From NCBI RefSeq assembly GCF_051014685.1, contig NC_135058.1, positions 9,214,811 through 9,278,810 of the forward strand: 64,000 bases of DNA. The letters run 5' to 3'. Of the stretch, positions 37,943 to 50,379 are shown piece by piece. A model generated the notes under the pieces. The model ran no database searches. It had not been told where the DNA came from and saw only the letters and a program-made list of their open reading frames with translations. The position numbers and the translations under genes were made by a program. The stretch's first letter is position 1, and each line of letters begins with the position of its first letter. The stretch is from Ptiloglossa arizonensis. Its lineage: Eukaryota > Arthropoda > Insecta > Hymenoptera > Colletidae.

Positions 37943-38350
37943 GTATGTATTATTTTTATTAAAAGTGAAAGCTTTAAAATAGTTGCACTACGAATTGAAC
38001 GCATTTTCCATTCCATTCGGGACCAAACTTTGAATAAGTGATAATTTCAAAGTGTTCGTAATAATTTAATGGTTCACTGCATCTCCATAGTCTACACTGA
38101 TAGTCTTCAGCGAACTTCTAAATGCATCAGCACTTTGAAACTACTAATATATACAACCAAATATTAACACGTACATACTTCTTTCATTAAAAGTAGAAGC
38201 ATCAAAATAGTTGCAACACGTTCCTACGAATTTTCCATTCCATTCTTGACCAAACTTTGAATAACCGATAGTTTCAAAGCGTTTATATAACAATCCGATC
38301 GTCCACTGTCCTCTGGACCTCTAAATGCATCCACGGCACTTAAACGATCA
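37943..38350. repeat. tandem duplication, ~225 bp unit, 2 copies
   Basis: ATTAAAAGTGAAAGCTTTAA / ATTAAAAGTAGAAGCATCAA, TTTTCCATTCCATTC, GACCAAACTTTGAATAA and CTAAATGCATC(A/C) recur in order in 37943-38160 and 38171-38350. Confidence 0.85.
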
Positions 38351-38535
38351 AACAAACGTTACGAGATCGGCGTATCACTGACCAGTGACCACTATTCAAC
38401 ACATAAACTAAGAAAAATGTTCCAATTGCAATATTTAACCGAATAATTTTAAATAAGTGTCCGCAGAACTTGTTCAACGACCTGGTGATAAGTTAGCTCG
38501 CGACAAAGTGAATGAAAAAGGAATCGAGTACTCAC

Positions 38536-38815
38536 CGCCGTTGCTCTTTAAATCGTCGGGCTGGCCACGATGCAGTTCCGGTTTACCAAGCATCGAAAGT
38601 GGGTGCGCCGCTGTTGTACCGGGTGCTGTGGCAGCTCCCGGCGTCAGGCCAATACCAAGAAGAGTGGCAGAGGCGGAAGGCGGCACCGGAAGTCCAGCAG
38701 CTGGCCCTAGTCCCGGAAGTCCGGGTAGGCCAGGATGAGCGCCTATCGCCGCCCCCGGTGGCAGTTGCTGAGCATGCATTTGCTGCAGCAATCTTGGTAT
38801 ATCGGGTCTCTGTTG
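38536..38815 (-). CDS. gro: groucho exon: GP (Gly/Pro-rich) domain
   Basis: Ninety-three codons plus one nucleotide. The exon starts QQRPDIPRLLQQMHAQQLPP, continues as a Gly/Pro/Ala/Leu-rich low-complexity stretch (GLPGLPGLGPAAGLPVPP) and ends GKPELHRGQPDDLKSNG. This is the Groucho GP domain, flexible in the family and used for contacts with histone deacetylase. The acceptor is TTTCAG and the donor GTGAGT. The last G joins GT of the microexon to make a Gly codon. A second possible acceptor (CAACAG, 6 nt further in) would remove two Gln, so a 6-nt NAGNAG-like variant is possible. There is no start methionine here; the exon is internal. Confidence 0.92.
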
Positions 38816-38888
38816 CTGAAACAGAAAGAGCGGCTGTCAAAGTCGCTGAACTTTAACGGTTAACACCAGTGATATTACATATAAGCCA

Positions 38889-39420
38889 ATGTAAAATATA
38901 GGGTGTCGGGAATATCGGTAGCACAGAGTGTTCGCGAAACGTGTGGTCGAACTTTACCAACTCGTTCATAGAGATAAATACACAGTTAAGTGTAATACAA
39001 AGAAAAAGAGGATCTGTTCGAAGCGTGAAAATTTATCAATGAAAAGGTGCTGGTGTAGTTGGACCGGGTTGTTCAAACACACTGTGCGTACCCGAGGAAA
39101 AATTAGATTCTAAGTCGATGTAAAATATAAGGTGTTGGGAATGTTGGGAGCACAGGGTGTTCGCGAAACGTGTGGTCGAACTTTACCAACTCGTTGATAG
39201 AGATAAAGACGCAGTTAAGTGTAATGCAAAGAAAAAGAGGATTTGTTCTTGCGTGAAACAATGCTGGTGAAGTTGGACCGGGTTGTTGAAACACACTGTG
39301 CGTACCCGAGGAAAAATTAGATTCTACGCCGATGTAAAATATAAGGTGACGGGAACATCGAGGATACAGAGCGTTCGTAAATCGTGTGGCCGAACTTTAC
39401 CGATGTGTTCGACGACGTAC
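38889..39420. repeat. tandem array, ~214-229 bp unit, 2 full copies and a partial
   Basis: AATGTAAAATATAGGGTGTC (38888) recurs as GATGTAAAATATAAGGTGTT (39117) and GATGTAAAATATAAGGTGAC (39331). Each is followed by GTTCGCGAAACGTGTGGTCG or a variant and ACTTTACCAACTCGTT. The first two copies also share AAGTTGGACCGGGTTGTT(C/G)A and CCCGAGGAAAAATTAGATTC. The third copy departs after about 75 bp. Confidence 0.9.
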
Positions 39421-40045
39421 AGGTTTCTGTGATCTGTAGGAAAAAGTATTCGAGTATCTGTTCTGGTGTAACATTTTCGTATTGGTGGAGCACTGCTGGT
39501 ACAGTCCGGCCAAAGAGTTTCGACGCACTCTGTATATCGGCGAAAATATTAAAATCCGCTTTTTGGATCATTGAACGAGGATTCGAGCTCGGACCTTTCG
39601 GTTGCCAAACGACTGCTCCATTAGTGAAACTATCCGGGCTACGATGATAGATATCCATCGTGAAAAACGAGTCACCGTCGACCGTACGTGCGTTCGAATT
39701 GAAAGTTACAGGGGGATACGTAATGCCTGTATTAATTAACGATAATATTGAATTAATAGAAGCAGTCCTGAGGCGTTCCCTAGGTGATGCAGGCAAGGGG
39801 GAAACTAGCTTAATAACGATTATAGTTCGAGTAATGGCTAAAACTGCAGTTACCTGTTCCAGTAACAAAACTGATTCGTTATAATATAAGGGGTGTACCA
39901 AAGAGTTGTTGCCAAACTTTCGGTACATGGAACCCGTTAAAATTAACACGAAGTACACACCGTTCGTCGTTAAAGTTTGGCATCGAGTATCTTTTCCACA
40001 CCCTGTATATTCTAGCTCGTAAGAGACACGAATGACGAATCGCAA
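39317..40045 (-). other. unrecognised 242-codon ORF in intron, overlapping repeats
   Basis: The longest open frame in the window that is not part of a groucho exon, a recognised tandem array or the CpG-rich stretch at 4846-5703, and about the same length as the transposase frame. No family was recognised. Its first ~55 codons lie in the miniature element at 39885-40010 and flank, and its last ~30 codons lie in the 39331 repeat copy. That leaves a core of about 150 codons (roughly 39420-39880) containing GDSFFTMDIYHRSPDSF, AVVWQPKGPSSNPRSM and VTPEQILEYFFLQITETC. The core has a protein-like composition and could be a relic of an inserted viral or mobile-element gene, but I cannot name one. It lies on the same strand as groucho, with no start context, splice evidence or neighbours to support expression. 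Confidence 0.3.
39885..40010. mobile_element. MITE-like element with ~38-bp imperfect inverted ends
   Basis: The left end TATAAGGGGTGTACCAAAGA followed by GTTGTTGCCAAACTTT is mirrored at the right end. Read on the minus strand the right end is TATACAGGGTGTGGAAAAGA followed by TACTCGATGCCAAACTTT. GCCAAACTTT and AAAGTTTGGC form a perfect 10-bp inverted pair. Total length is about 126 bp and no coding capacity is expected. TATA at the borders may be a target duplication, but this is unsure. Confidence 0.7.
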
Positions 40046-41289
40046 GACTTTTTTTTGCTTCTATACTTCAATTTCTATTTATATTTATTCGCTTAAAATG
40101 TCATTATAAAACCGTACGTCGCGCAGAAATATGAAAAAAAAAAGACAATAAAAACATAATATACAAGGATAAAGAAGTATCGGGCGTGCAATTGGTGCGG
40201 TAATAAATTTTCGAATTATTGCGCTCTCGAACGTCTAAATAATCTATAAAAGCTCGTTGGATTATTCCCGACCGTGCCATTGTTAACGTTTGCAAACGAG
40301 ATTAAAAACAACGCGTCACACACAGAGAGAGAGAGAGAGAGAAGTTCACAATCGAGACACGGTGGTCAACGCGTACCCAGATCCGAAGAAATTCGTTTTT
40401 TCTCCCCGCTCCGAAACCGTGCATTTATTCGCCGTTAGCATCGTTGCTCGAAATTGCTCGACTCGCGTAAGAAATCCTCCCACATCGATCACACGCGAGG
40501 AACCGACGACGCATAAAATATTATCCACCATCTGCGTCAACAAAGCGCCTTTATTGCTTTCAACGCTGTCTGGCAGAGCGTGCTTCTCGAAAAAGCAAAA
40601 AAAAAGAAAATAAGAAGAGAAAAGAGAAAGAAAGGGGAAAAAAAATGAACGTCTCTCGGAAACGAACGTCGACGAGCGTGCCCTCTCCACCCTCTCGGCC
40701 TCCGCCCGTCGCAGCTTTCCGTTTCGCACCGATCCCCCACCCCCTCTCCCTCGAGTTTCGTACGGGGGCCCGGAGACGCGGGAAAAAAAAATTGTTGCGC
40801 GTCAAAAGCCCCTCGCCGGAAGTCGAGTGGCCGCAAGGCAAATTGCAAGCTACATCCGTGGAGAGTAGGTGCACGTGCGTGTGTGTATAGGGCGCCGTAA
40901 ATACGTCCCCAGGGGGTAAACTGTGCTGCGGGAAGACCATACGAGCCGTATACACACGCTTGGTGCCCGACTCCGTTGCCTGCTCGCTCGCTCGTTGGTG
41001 AGCGCGCGCCCCATTCACCGACAGTCCAGGAAAATAACTATCGTACACAATCGGGCGACGCGTAGCCCCGAGAGAGGGGTTATTTCGCATAATCCACCCT
41101 CGGCGACGAGACCGCGACCCTCGTTCGCGTACCACTGTGTTACATTCGCCCCCTGCACCACCTCCACGCTCGACCCTAAATACCTAAGTGAAATCCACGA
41201 TAAGCATGATTCGCGCACGTAACGAGTTTACCGGCCTCTGTTATCCCCTCTTGATCTTACATCGGATATCTCCTCCTCCCTTCGCGCCC

Positions 41290-41440
41290 TCGGTCTCTCT
41301 TTCTCGTTTCTCTCTCTTTCTCGTTTCTCTCTCTCTTGCTCGTTTCTCTCTCTTGCTCTTTCTCTCTCTTTCTGGTTTCTCTCTCTCTTGCTCGTTTCTC
41401 TCTCTTGCTCGCTTCTCTCTCTCTTGCCCGTTTCTCTTTT
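41290..41440. repeat. TTTCTC(G/T) minisatellite, block 1
   Basis: Repeats of TTTCTCTCTCTTGCTCG and TTTCTCGTTTCTCTC, pyrimidine-only on the plus strand. The same unit resumes at 41690-41790. Confidence 0.9.
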
Positions 41441-41517
41441 GGCGGCTCTAAATTTGAAAATGTTCGAGAGAGGGAAAAGGAGAACGGAAAATAGGAAGTG
41501 GGGAAGCGTTTCATCCC

Positions 41518-41560
41518 GGGCCTGCTAGTGGACTCGTCAGTAAGGCATCCTAGCAGGCCC
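41518..41560. other. perfect 11-bp inverted repeat (hairpin)
   Basis: GGGCCTGCTAG at 41518-41528 and CTAGCAGGCCC at 41550-41560, separated by 21 nt. A second, 8-bp pair (GATCGGTA 41586-41593, TACCGATC 41608-41615) follows. Both lie in the unique spacer between the two CTCTCT blocks. The function is unknown. Confidence 0.6.
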
Positions 41561-41689
41561 TGCCTTATACGCCGGGACATTGGAAGATCGGTAAGAGGTC
41601 GTATATATACCGATCGGAGCAGGTACGGGAACTTGCGGGAAACGGTTGGTGATGAGTTTCCCTCTGGTGGCAAGCGTGGGTAGCGCCGC

Positions 41690-41790
41690 CACACTCTCTT
41701 TCTCGTTTCTCTCTCTTTCTCGTTTCTCTCTCTTTCTCGTTTCTCTCTCTCTCTCTTTCTCGTTTCTCTCTCTCTCTCTTTCTCGTTTTC
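41690..41790. repeat. TTTCTCG minisatellite, block 2
   Basis: TTTCTCGTTTCTCTCTC repeated five to six times, the same unit as block 1 at 41290-41440. Confidence 0.9.
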
Positions 41791-42053
41791 GCGCATACAC
41801 ACGTCCCCCGGTGTGCTCTTCGTCGCGGCTACCGTTGGTGGTCCACCGTCACCGTTGCTCGCCGCTCCTTACGGAGAGGAAAACGCGGCTTTCGAGGGAA
41901 CCGTTGGACATCGTCGGTGGCTCCGAAGGGTCCTCGAGACCGCGGGTTCGTTTTCACCCTTGTTACGGCTCGGCTCGTGGAACGTCGGGACTGCTTTTCT
42001 TTCCAGAATGACGTTTCTTGGCTTAACCATAACGAGCGAGCGAGAGAACAAGC

Positions 42054-42130
<77 letters not shown>
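42054..42130. repeat. GA microsatellite (~77 bp)
   Basis: An uninterrupted AG dinucleotide run, the longest perfect microsatellite in the window. Confidence 0.97.
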
Positions 42131-42132
<2 letters not shown>

Positions 42133-45100
42133 TGGTCCGAGGTCTTACGATATTCGGTGGAATTCTCCTTTTGATTATTGGGAGTGTTGAAAATAAAATA
42201 TATTCGAACGTATTTATATAGAAAAATTCATCTCAAAAATATACACGAGACAGTACTGTGCGTCGGAGAACGTTCTGGGAACACGTGAAGTGTTTACTTC
42301 ACGCTGTACATAAGAATTAGGGGAAATAAGAAGAAGAATTAGGGGATTTACAAAGTAAGTACCCTCTTCTACGATTGAGTTTTGTCCGGTGCTGAGTAAA
42401 GTTCTAGGAAGAACGATATATCTTCTCGAGAAATGATATATAAAGTGAAGTGCAGTATAGATGTTTCTTTTCGTAATTCGTAACTTCCAATAGGAAGAAA
42501 TATTTGGATCGTTTGTTTTTAAGTGTAGAGGGTGTATCTAGTAATTGAAACAAACAGAAGTCTGTTCTTAGCAAAGATGGAAAAAAATTGGAAGGAAAAT
42601 TCTACATCGTTCAAGATCTATCGCTGTGCGTGATTTTTACCAAAGTGCATCGGTGCAAAGTGCAATTGCACTTGCTTCGTAGATGTACCCCATGGTTTTC
42701 TCCTTACACAAATCAATTCCTCGTCTCGTATCGAACAATAACTGATACTCATCGAGATATGTAACTCTACTTTTAACATCTGCAACAAATTTTCGTACAT
42801 TCCTCCCCGGAAAATTGCATAAATATTTTATTTTAACGTTCGAGATTAGCAAATCTGAAAACTAACTGTAATTCTCCCTTGTTTATCGGGAGAATTATCC
42901 AACGATTTATCCAATTATTGCATAACCTTCGAAAAGAAAAGAAAAACTTTAAAAAAAACTTAAAAATTACTCCACTCGCTTATCACCGCGCTGTGGACTC
43001 AGCAAACGTGACGATTCCCTACGATTATTTTTTTCCTCTCCACTCTCGTACACTCGCACGTGCCATTTCCGCAAAATGCGAAACAGACGTGAACAATCGC
43101 GAAAGAAACCCCGGAAAGAATATCCTCCACGAACGATAATCGTTTCCCTTTTTTTTTCACCGACTATGCAAGAACAACACGTCCTTGTTGAAATTCAGCA
43201 TCGAACCCCCTCCCTCCATTGAAACGAATGGAGAAAAAAAAAAAAGAAACAAACTCACCGGCATTAATACGCGTTTTGCGTAAACTCGTCGAAAACACGA
43301 CAGCCAGCGGTGAAGGGGGGGTTGGGGGTTGGATGGTCGTGCAGAGACGCAACACCACCGCGACGCGTGCGTTAATAATACACTTTATTAGCCAGAATTT
43401 CCACCGTTCGTTTCGCTGAACGTCAAACAATACACCAGAGACCCCGACGAACGCGATTCTACCCCCTCCCCCTCTCTGCGTTCCATTACCGTGCCCCACG
43501 CGCTTGAATTCCGAGCGAAAAATTGTTCACACGATACGCAACCGTTTTTATCTCCGGGATTATGCAACGTTATCGTTTGCGCGCGATATCGCGCCTCTCG
43601 CTCGCCCCGGTCGTTCCAGCCCCGTGAAAAAACCCCGCTCTTGATTATAATTCGACGCTCGGATTCAACGACGCCTCTGCGCGCCCACCCCCTTCGTGCA
43701 CACGCGCGAACAAACAAGCGACGAGCCGTGAATACGGTCTTTTTTTTCCATTACAGAGAGAGAGAGAGACAGAGAAAGAGAGAGAGAGGGGTGGGTGACG
43801 CAAAAAGAAAATAAACAAATAAAAAAAGAAAAAAAAACGTACCAGATCTCGGTCGTCGAACGAGCAATAATTGTATAATGCGGCAATAGCGTACACGACG
43901 CGCGTGCGGCAAATGCATCGACCATCGGCGCGATACGGAAGCGAGGGGATAGTCACGGTTTTATTTTCGTTGGGAAATCGCGTTTCATCGGGGACAATTA
44001 CTCGGTGAGGTTCTCTCCGTGCGTTTGAAAAAAAGAAAAAAAGCAGTTCGACCAAGTGCGCGTAGGGGTTCCCTATCGATAAACACAATGGATACACGAC
44101 CGTCGAAAATCGTGGAAGTAGGGGGTCGAGCGTAACCCGTTCCCTCCTCGACGATATTCAATTCGTATTCGAAGCAACGAGAACGGGACCACGTAGTTCG
44201 TGGCGGTGCCAAACGAAACGTAATAGTCCCAAACGAGGTTTAACGCGCTGTGAATAATACGCGGGGATGAGGTGGGGAGGAAGAGCCAGGCCCGAGGGGT
44301 GCGGATCGGTCCATCGCGCCGGTGGCGATGGCGTTTCGTTGGCCCCCGAAGGTGCGAGCGTTCCCCGTACCTGTGCGTTCGAATACGTGTCGGGGAATAT
44401 CTACTCCCCTCCCCTCCCCAGACGCGTCTACCGCTGCCCGGTGCACGACCGAGGGAACGCGCTGCGCGAGAGCGAGCGCGCGACTGCGACTCACGGGGGA
44501 GAACGGTGGCGACCGAGAGTCGCGAGGGCCGCAGAGTGGGGGGAGACGACAGAGAGGTCCAATTAGATAGACGAGAACGGGCTGCGAGTGGGGGAAGCGA
44601 GAGTTCGGGAGAGAAACACCGTAGGGAGAATTTGCGTTCCACCGTTCCACGGTGTTATTAAACGAAATATTGATTCAACCCCTGTTTACCGAGTAATACA
44701 TATTCATGGGGGTTGGCGCTTATGTCTATTTGCCTCCGTCGTCCCTTCAGCCTTTAGCCCCTCCTGATTGCGCGCGCGTGTGTACGTAGCACGCGCGCAC
44801 GCGCGTCTGTGTATGTGCGCGTGCGTACATCGGTGTCTCTTTCGTACGCGTTCGCTCTTTGTTTCCCTGTCTTACTCTGTTCAGTGTTCCGGCCCTACTG
44901 GAACCCCGTTCGGCGAATCGTGCAAGTACGAGCGAGGAGTCGCGATGCACGTGCACGTGTCGCACTCCCCGGCTTCACCTTGTACCCTACTATTCGCCGC
45001 GGAGAGTGCACGCACCGATTATATCCCCGCGTGCCGATGACGCGTATTACGCAACTGCAGATTGCGGTTCGTGTCGCGACCTCGATCGGACGATTTGTAG

Positions 45101-45454
45101 CGGTCAGGACTGCCGCGCTCGTTAAATCGAGGACACGCGACGGGCGTCCGATTTCGTCTAGATGGGTACGGACACGGTGGCCGTTGAACCTTCTTTTTTT
45201 TTATTCGGTTTGTGTACTTTTCTCGGGAAGGAACTTCCCTCGACGGGGGTGGAAGTCAGTCGTTGGGAGAGTGAATGTCAACGATCGACGAAGAGACGAA
45301 GAGACGAAGAAACTCGAGGAGGATTCGTTTTTGGGGAGAGTGTGACGGTTGACCGGTTCGAGGAATTCGGGAATCTTGTTTCGCGGAAATCGAAGAGAGC
45401 AAATTTGAGTAAAATTGAATAAATATCGCGCACTTGTTGATAGGTTGCTGGTGT

Positions 45455-45715
45455 AGTCATGTATGGGATATGTACGGTCGTCTAATGTTGTTTGGAATAT
45501 GTGTGTACAGTTGTCTATTGCTGTATAAAATATCTGTGTATGGTCGTCTAATGTACGAAATATCTGTATAGAGTGGTTTAGTGTTTTACGAAATATCTAC
45601 CTACGGTTATCTAATGTACGAAATATCAATGTACAGTCAGCTAACGAACGAAATGTTTATGCACAGTCATCTACCGAACGAAATATTTATGGACAGTCGT
45701 TTAATATTGTAAGAA
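45455..45715. repeat. degenerate tandem array, ~35-50 bp unit
   Basis: Units of GTCGTCTAATGT, ACGAAATATCT and GTACAGT recur about six times (for example ACGAAATAT around 45556, 45588, 45618 and 45678). Confidence 0.75.
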
Positions 45716-48700
45716 AAGTCGATATACGAATGCTGAGTGTCGAAAAAATATTTACGTTTTTAACAAATTACGAACGGAAGAATAATTCGGTATAGAAATA
45801 TTAATGTTTGAAGCACAATCGAAATATCAATGTAAGGAGAATTTCTGCACAGATTGATCCATTTGTCATATTTTAACGCGTATCGTTACGACACTTTCGA
45901 TATCTTCTTATAAACGAGTTCAATAAATATTAATCGTTCACGAAATATACCTAACTTCCACCGTCGAACGATTTAATTCCAGCAGGATTATCGAAACTTC
46001 CATATTGCTCGTAATATTGTAATTTATAGAATGTATAATACACTCGCGACTGACTGCAATACCATTTTCGCTGAATATTTAATTCGTATAATGTAACGCT
46101 TTTTACATCGTTGCACACCTTACTAAGTGGTGCGAAATTTATTCCCCGTTCAAAATTTCTTGTCGCCGACCGATTACAAAATACGGTCAATTTTTCAAAA
46201 TTACTATTCATATATTTTATGAACGATCACCCCCACAATTTCCGCGACAGGCAGGAATTTTGCAACGTCACGTATCATTTATACAAATTACGGTATAAAC
46301 GCGGTACTTGTCATTTTCTAGGATCTCCCAATGACAGTGTCGCTACTTAAAAGTTTACAATTTCGAGTTTAAAGTGCCAATTACCGCTGACCACCACGGC
46401 AATTAATATGTTAAATTTTGAGTTGAACTAGCCTCCGGGGTAGATACACTTGAAGATTTATCATAATTGATAACGCGACTAGACCACGAATTTTACGTAT
46501 TCGAAAAGTATGCTAATACAGAAGTATGCAGAATACATTTCACAAACTGCTATAATAATATTAATATTCTATTTCGTATAATTCCGTTTCTGCATGCGTT
46601 TAGCATAACATGTTTTTCATATTTTCGTACGTCACGCGTGCATAAAATCTCTAACGATAACGAATTGTATTTTTACCAGTATTTTAAACTACTTTCGATG
46701 GTTTCGAATCATCCTGATCCTCGATCGTGGTGTCGCCTCTAAAAGCTATTATTATTCTAAGGTAATTAAAAAATTGTCAAGTATTACAACGAACCGTGCA
46801 CTTTGAAAACCTAGAGACACTTTGGAAGACTACATTTTACGATACTCTTCAATTCCATCGATATAGTTTCCAATTTCAATTTACAAGAATAATATTGTTT
46901 TAAAAGCACGTTGAAAAACCAGTACGGCCAGTACGGTTAAATTCGTTTATTTTCGTGAAATGTAGAAACAACCAACAGTGAGTATTCCTTTAAACACAGG
47001 ATAATATTTAACAAACAATATCCTTTTGTGTAATTATAACTCACGAAATGTTATCATGGAGAAATTCCGGGGCAACGAAATTCTAAAGTGAACGATTCCA
47101 GCGTGTAATTAGTTTCCATACTTTATTTTTTTTCTCTGAAAGTATCACGGTGATAATAACTTTAGATGTACAGATTTCGAGCGAAACGTTACTAGGTGCT
47201 GTTAACCCTTTGATTATTCCTCTGATTATTCCGAGTAAAATTCTAAAACAGTAACAAAGTGTAGTATGGAAAACTTCGCGTAATCCAAAGAGTTACGAAA
47301 AAGAATTTACTTTGCGGTGTGTTCAAAGCGGAAAAGTAATTCCGGAAGACAGAAATAAGCCACAGATATCGCACTATATCGAATTAGAAAGTTTAAATTA
47401 CAAATTCCATTTCTTTCGTCACAATCTAGATTAACTAAATAAACGAATTACCAATAACATTAAGACCTCCCTTTCAGTAGAACAAGAGTTCGTTTTTCAG
47501 ACGCTCCAAAGTAAAAATCTCTGAAATTTATTGCACTCTTGAGTAAAAGCAACGCTTGGAGTGCAAAAGGTTAATATAAACGATTCTAGAAACACGTAAA
47601 GAAAAAAGAAAAAATAATTACACGGTTCAATTTCTATATTTTTCACAAAATGTGTCACCAATGATAAATTCCCCTACTCGGTGTCAAGGGCGGTAGCAAC
47701 GTTAGTTGCACCGTGTTTCTCGGCCCGATAAAACGACGAATTCCCGTGCAAAGCGACGAAACGTGGAGGATATCGTGACTATTAATGGAAATAAGAAGAC
47801 TAATTCAACTGTCGAGGAGCGTCGTACATTTGTTCGGGGCGCGGTATCGAGGAGCCAAGGAGTTATTCAAGTCGCGCGCGCGCGCTAGGACCAACTCGGC
47901 GCTCGATTATACGCGCCGCGACGACTGACTGTCAATTTCACCGCGAGGATGGTGACTATGGTCGTCGTCGATGCCTATGAGTATGAGACGAACGTTTTCC
48001 AGCGGAAGTCCGTCGCGCGGTACACCCAGACCGATGAAAAGAAAGGATGCGTTCCTACGGCGGTGTAAGCACGACCAACGTCCGTTTTGGAAGTCTGTTA
48101 TGTAAATTAGAGTTCGCTCGGCGACTGGATAAACGGACGCGATTATAATTTCACGAAGAAAGAAAGAAAGAAAGAGAGACAGGGAGAGAGAGAGAGAGAG
48201 AAGCAAAAACGAAAAAAGAAAAACTTCGTTTAAGTAGAAGGCATAGTCCGCATGCACACGATCGGTCTGTGCTCGGATAATGGGTGTGCATAGTGATTCA
48301 TACGACTTGATGACTAAATTACCCGCGAGAACCAGTCACACGAAAAAATTGTTTGAACGAGTTTCGAAAGAGCCGTGTAATAATAATTAAAGGGGACGCG
48401 CGATACTATAATCAGTTTTTTGCGAGTCTGTTTTTTGTTTTTCTTTCTTTTTCTTTTTTTTTTTTTTTGCGCGCGGAGAGGAGACATCGAGACACGCACG
48501 TCATCGTCACCGGTTTTTCGAAAAACGAAACGCCCATTTCCGTGCACGGAAAGAGATTTTGAAACGAGATTGGAACGCGGGGCGCGAGGTCCGAGGTTAA
48601 CGAGATTCATCTTTTTTTTTTGGTGAAAATATTAACGCAAATTGTTCGAGAAACGCGCGATTTAACGGAAGAAAAGTTTCGTTAAGTTTGAGAATTCCTT

Positions 48701-50005
48701 AAATAACACTCTTTTTAGCGGGTCGGTTTGGTCCGCGTACCGAGAAGATCGAAAAAGTTCTGTGAAACCATGTTACCTTTCCAGGGTGCGGTTTCTTCCC
48801 TTCGACGAGATACATTTAAAGTTTCGGGGACAAGAACGATCCCAAACGCGTGGAACTCAAATTTTTAACTTTGTCGCACAGTCAGTGGATCGTGCAGGAG
48901 AATTTAGTCGCGTTTATTATGATAATTTACGTTACGGAAAGATAATATATTGTTAGGACCCGATGGGTCGAAAGAGACCCGAGGGACGCACCAGAATTCG
49001 AGCGAAACCTAACGCGATGGAAACATTCGTGCTGTATTAGAGTTGTCAAAGTTCGTTAAATCGTGCTATAATGAGGTGGAAACCGTGTTATAATTGTTGC
49101 AATTTTTGCAAACTTGTTACACGAAAACCGTGTTACAAGAGGGTTAAGTGTACTTAAAAGTGTCATCGAAGAATCACTTCTGGAATAACGTCAACTTCGA
49201 CTAGATCGGAGTAGGTTAGCAAATTCGGTGAATTAAAAAAAATACTAATTTTGCAATCGATTCCTTCGAGAGACAGTAATAACGAACGTTTCAAAGCCTC
49301 CAGAATTTCTACAGTTCGATGGAATTGCAATCTTTCGGTGAATAATTTCAACAGGGAGCATCGCGTGTCCCTGAAAGAGATTTATAAAGTTGAGAAAACT
49401 TATTTAAAGCGTCGCGGGTGTCTTCTCCAAATTCCCCTCAGTTATTAAACTCGTGAGATTTTGAAACTGGCATTCTTCACTGGCAAACGGCTCGAAACCT
49501 TTTCGTTAACGAAGTCTCGCCGCTGTCGCGGTGCAAATGTTTAGATATATTGGTAAAACGGTAATTGGACTTACGCTCATTTATCCAAGATTCGCTCCGG
49601 GGAGAATAATAACTTTACACGAGGAGGGTACAATGATATACGTATATTCGTTAATACGCAGAAAATAACTCTCCGACTCTCGTATGTGGGTCAGGAGAGT
49701 TTCGAGTCAAAAATTTACGAACAAAACGATTCTAGATGACGTGGATCGCTTCTATAATTAATTTCATAGCTTATCTAAAATTGAAGAAGGTAGCTCGTAT
49801 TGTACAATGCACAGGTTCGAAAATTAAAAAAGCTCGTCCCGATTCTCGGGTTACTTTCGTCTAGATTCGTTTTCGAAATTATTCAATGAATTGAGAAATT
49901 AAATTATCCTCGAATTGGATTTTGCAATATCGAGAGAAGAACGTTGCGAATCTTTGTTCGTTCGACTGGCGGATTGTAAATTGCCCGACGAAATGGGGGA
50001 TAAGT

Positions 50006-50210
50006 AACTCTCCGTCAACTATGGGTCTACTTTGACCCGCGCTCTCAAGAACGTCGTCGAGCTTCTAGACTCTCGATGAGTAATTTAAACTGGAAATTGT
50101 GTCTTTCAGAATTATGGATAAAAGGAAAAAATAGAAAAGATGGCTAGAACCGGGTCTATACTGACCCATGGTTACCGACGTTCACGAGAAGCGTCGATTG
50201 ACGGAGAGTT
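50006..50210. mobile_element. MITE-like element with perfect 13-bp inverted repeats
   Basis: AACTCTCCGTCAA at 50006-50018 is exactly complementary to TTGACGGAGAGTT at 50198-50210. Just inside, ATGGGTCTACTTTGACCC (50020-50038) and GGGTCTATACTGACCC (50152-50167) echo each other and the GGGTC...GACCC theme of the piggyBac relic at 18985. Length is 205 bp with no coding capacity. No clear target duplication was identified. Confidence 0.65.
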
Positions 50211-50379
50211 CACCGAATAATATTCTAAAAGCAATACGATTCGAAAATGTGCTTTCAAATTGCGATATTCCAAAGTAACGTGCAATAGAAACGTCGATTT
50301 TTCAAAGAATCGATTTTTTTCAACAGAAAAATTGGTTCGATTCAAGAAGCAAACACAATTTTCTCTGTTTCCAAGAAAA

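Larger units (their letters stand above)
35179..38535 (-). other. gro: groucho intron (3357 bp)
   Basis: Donor GTGAGT, acceptor GTTACAG. It contains a TA-rich microsatellite (35515-35535), CpG- and C-rich DNA at 35670-36070 with CGAGCCGAGC repeats (35781-35812), a CT run (36180-36230), and two duplications (36654-36901, 37943-38350). ATGCATATTTATGC at 35626-35639 follows a TATAAA (35612-35617). Confidence 0.8.

Noticed and set aside
41813..42190. Frame ending in a long Arg-Glu alternating run
   Set aside because: The run is the GA microsatellite at 42054-42130; no gene.
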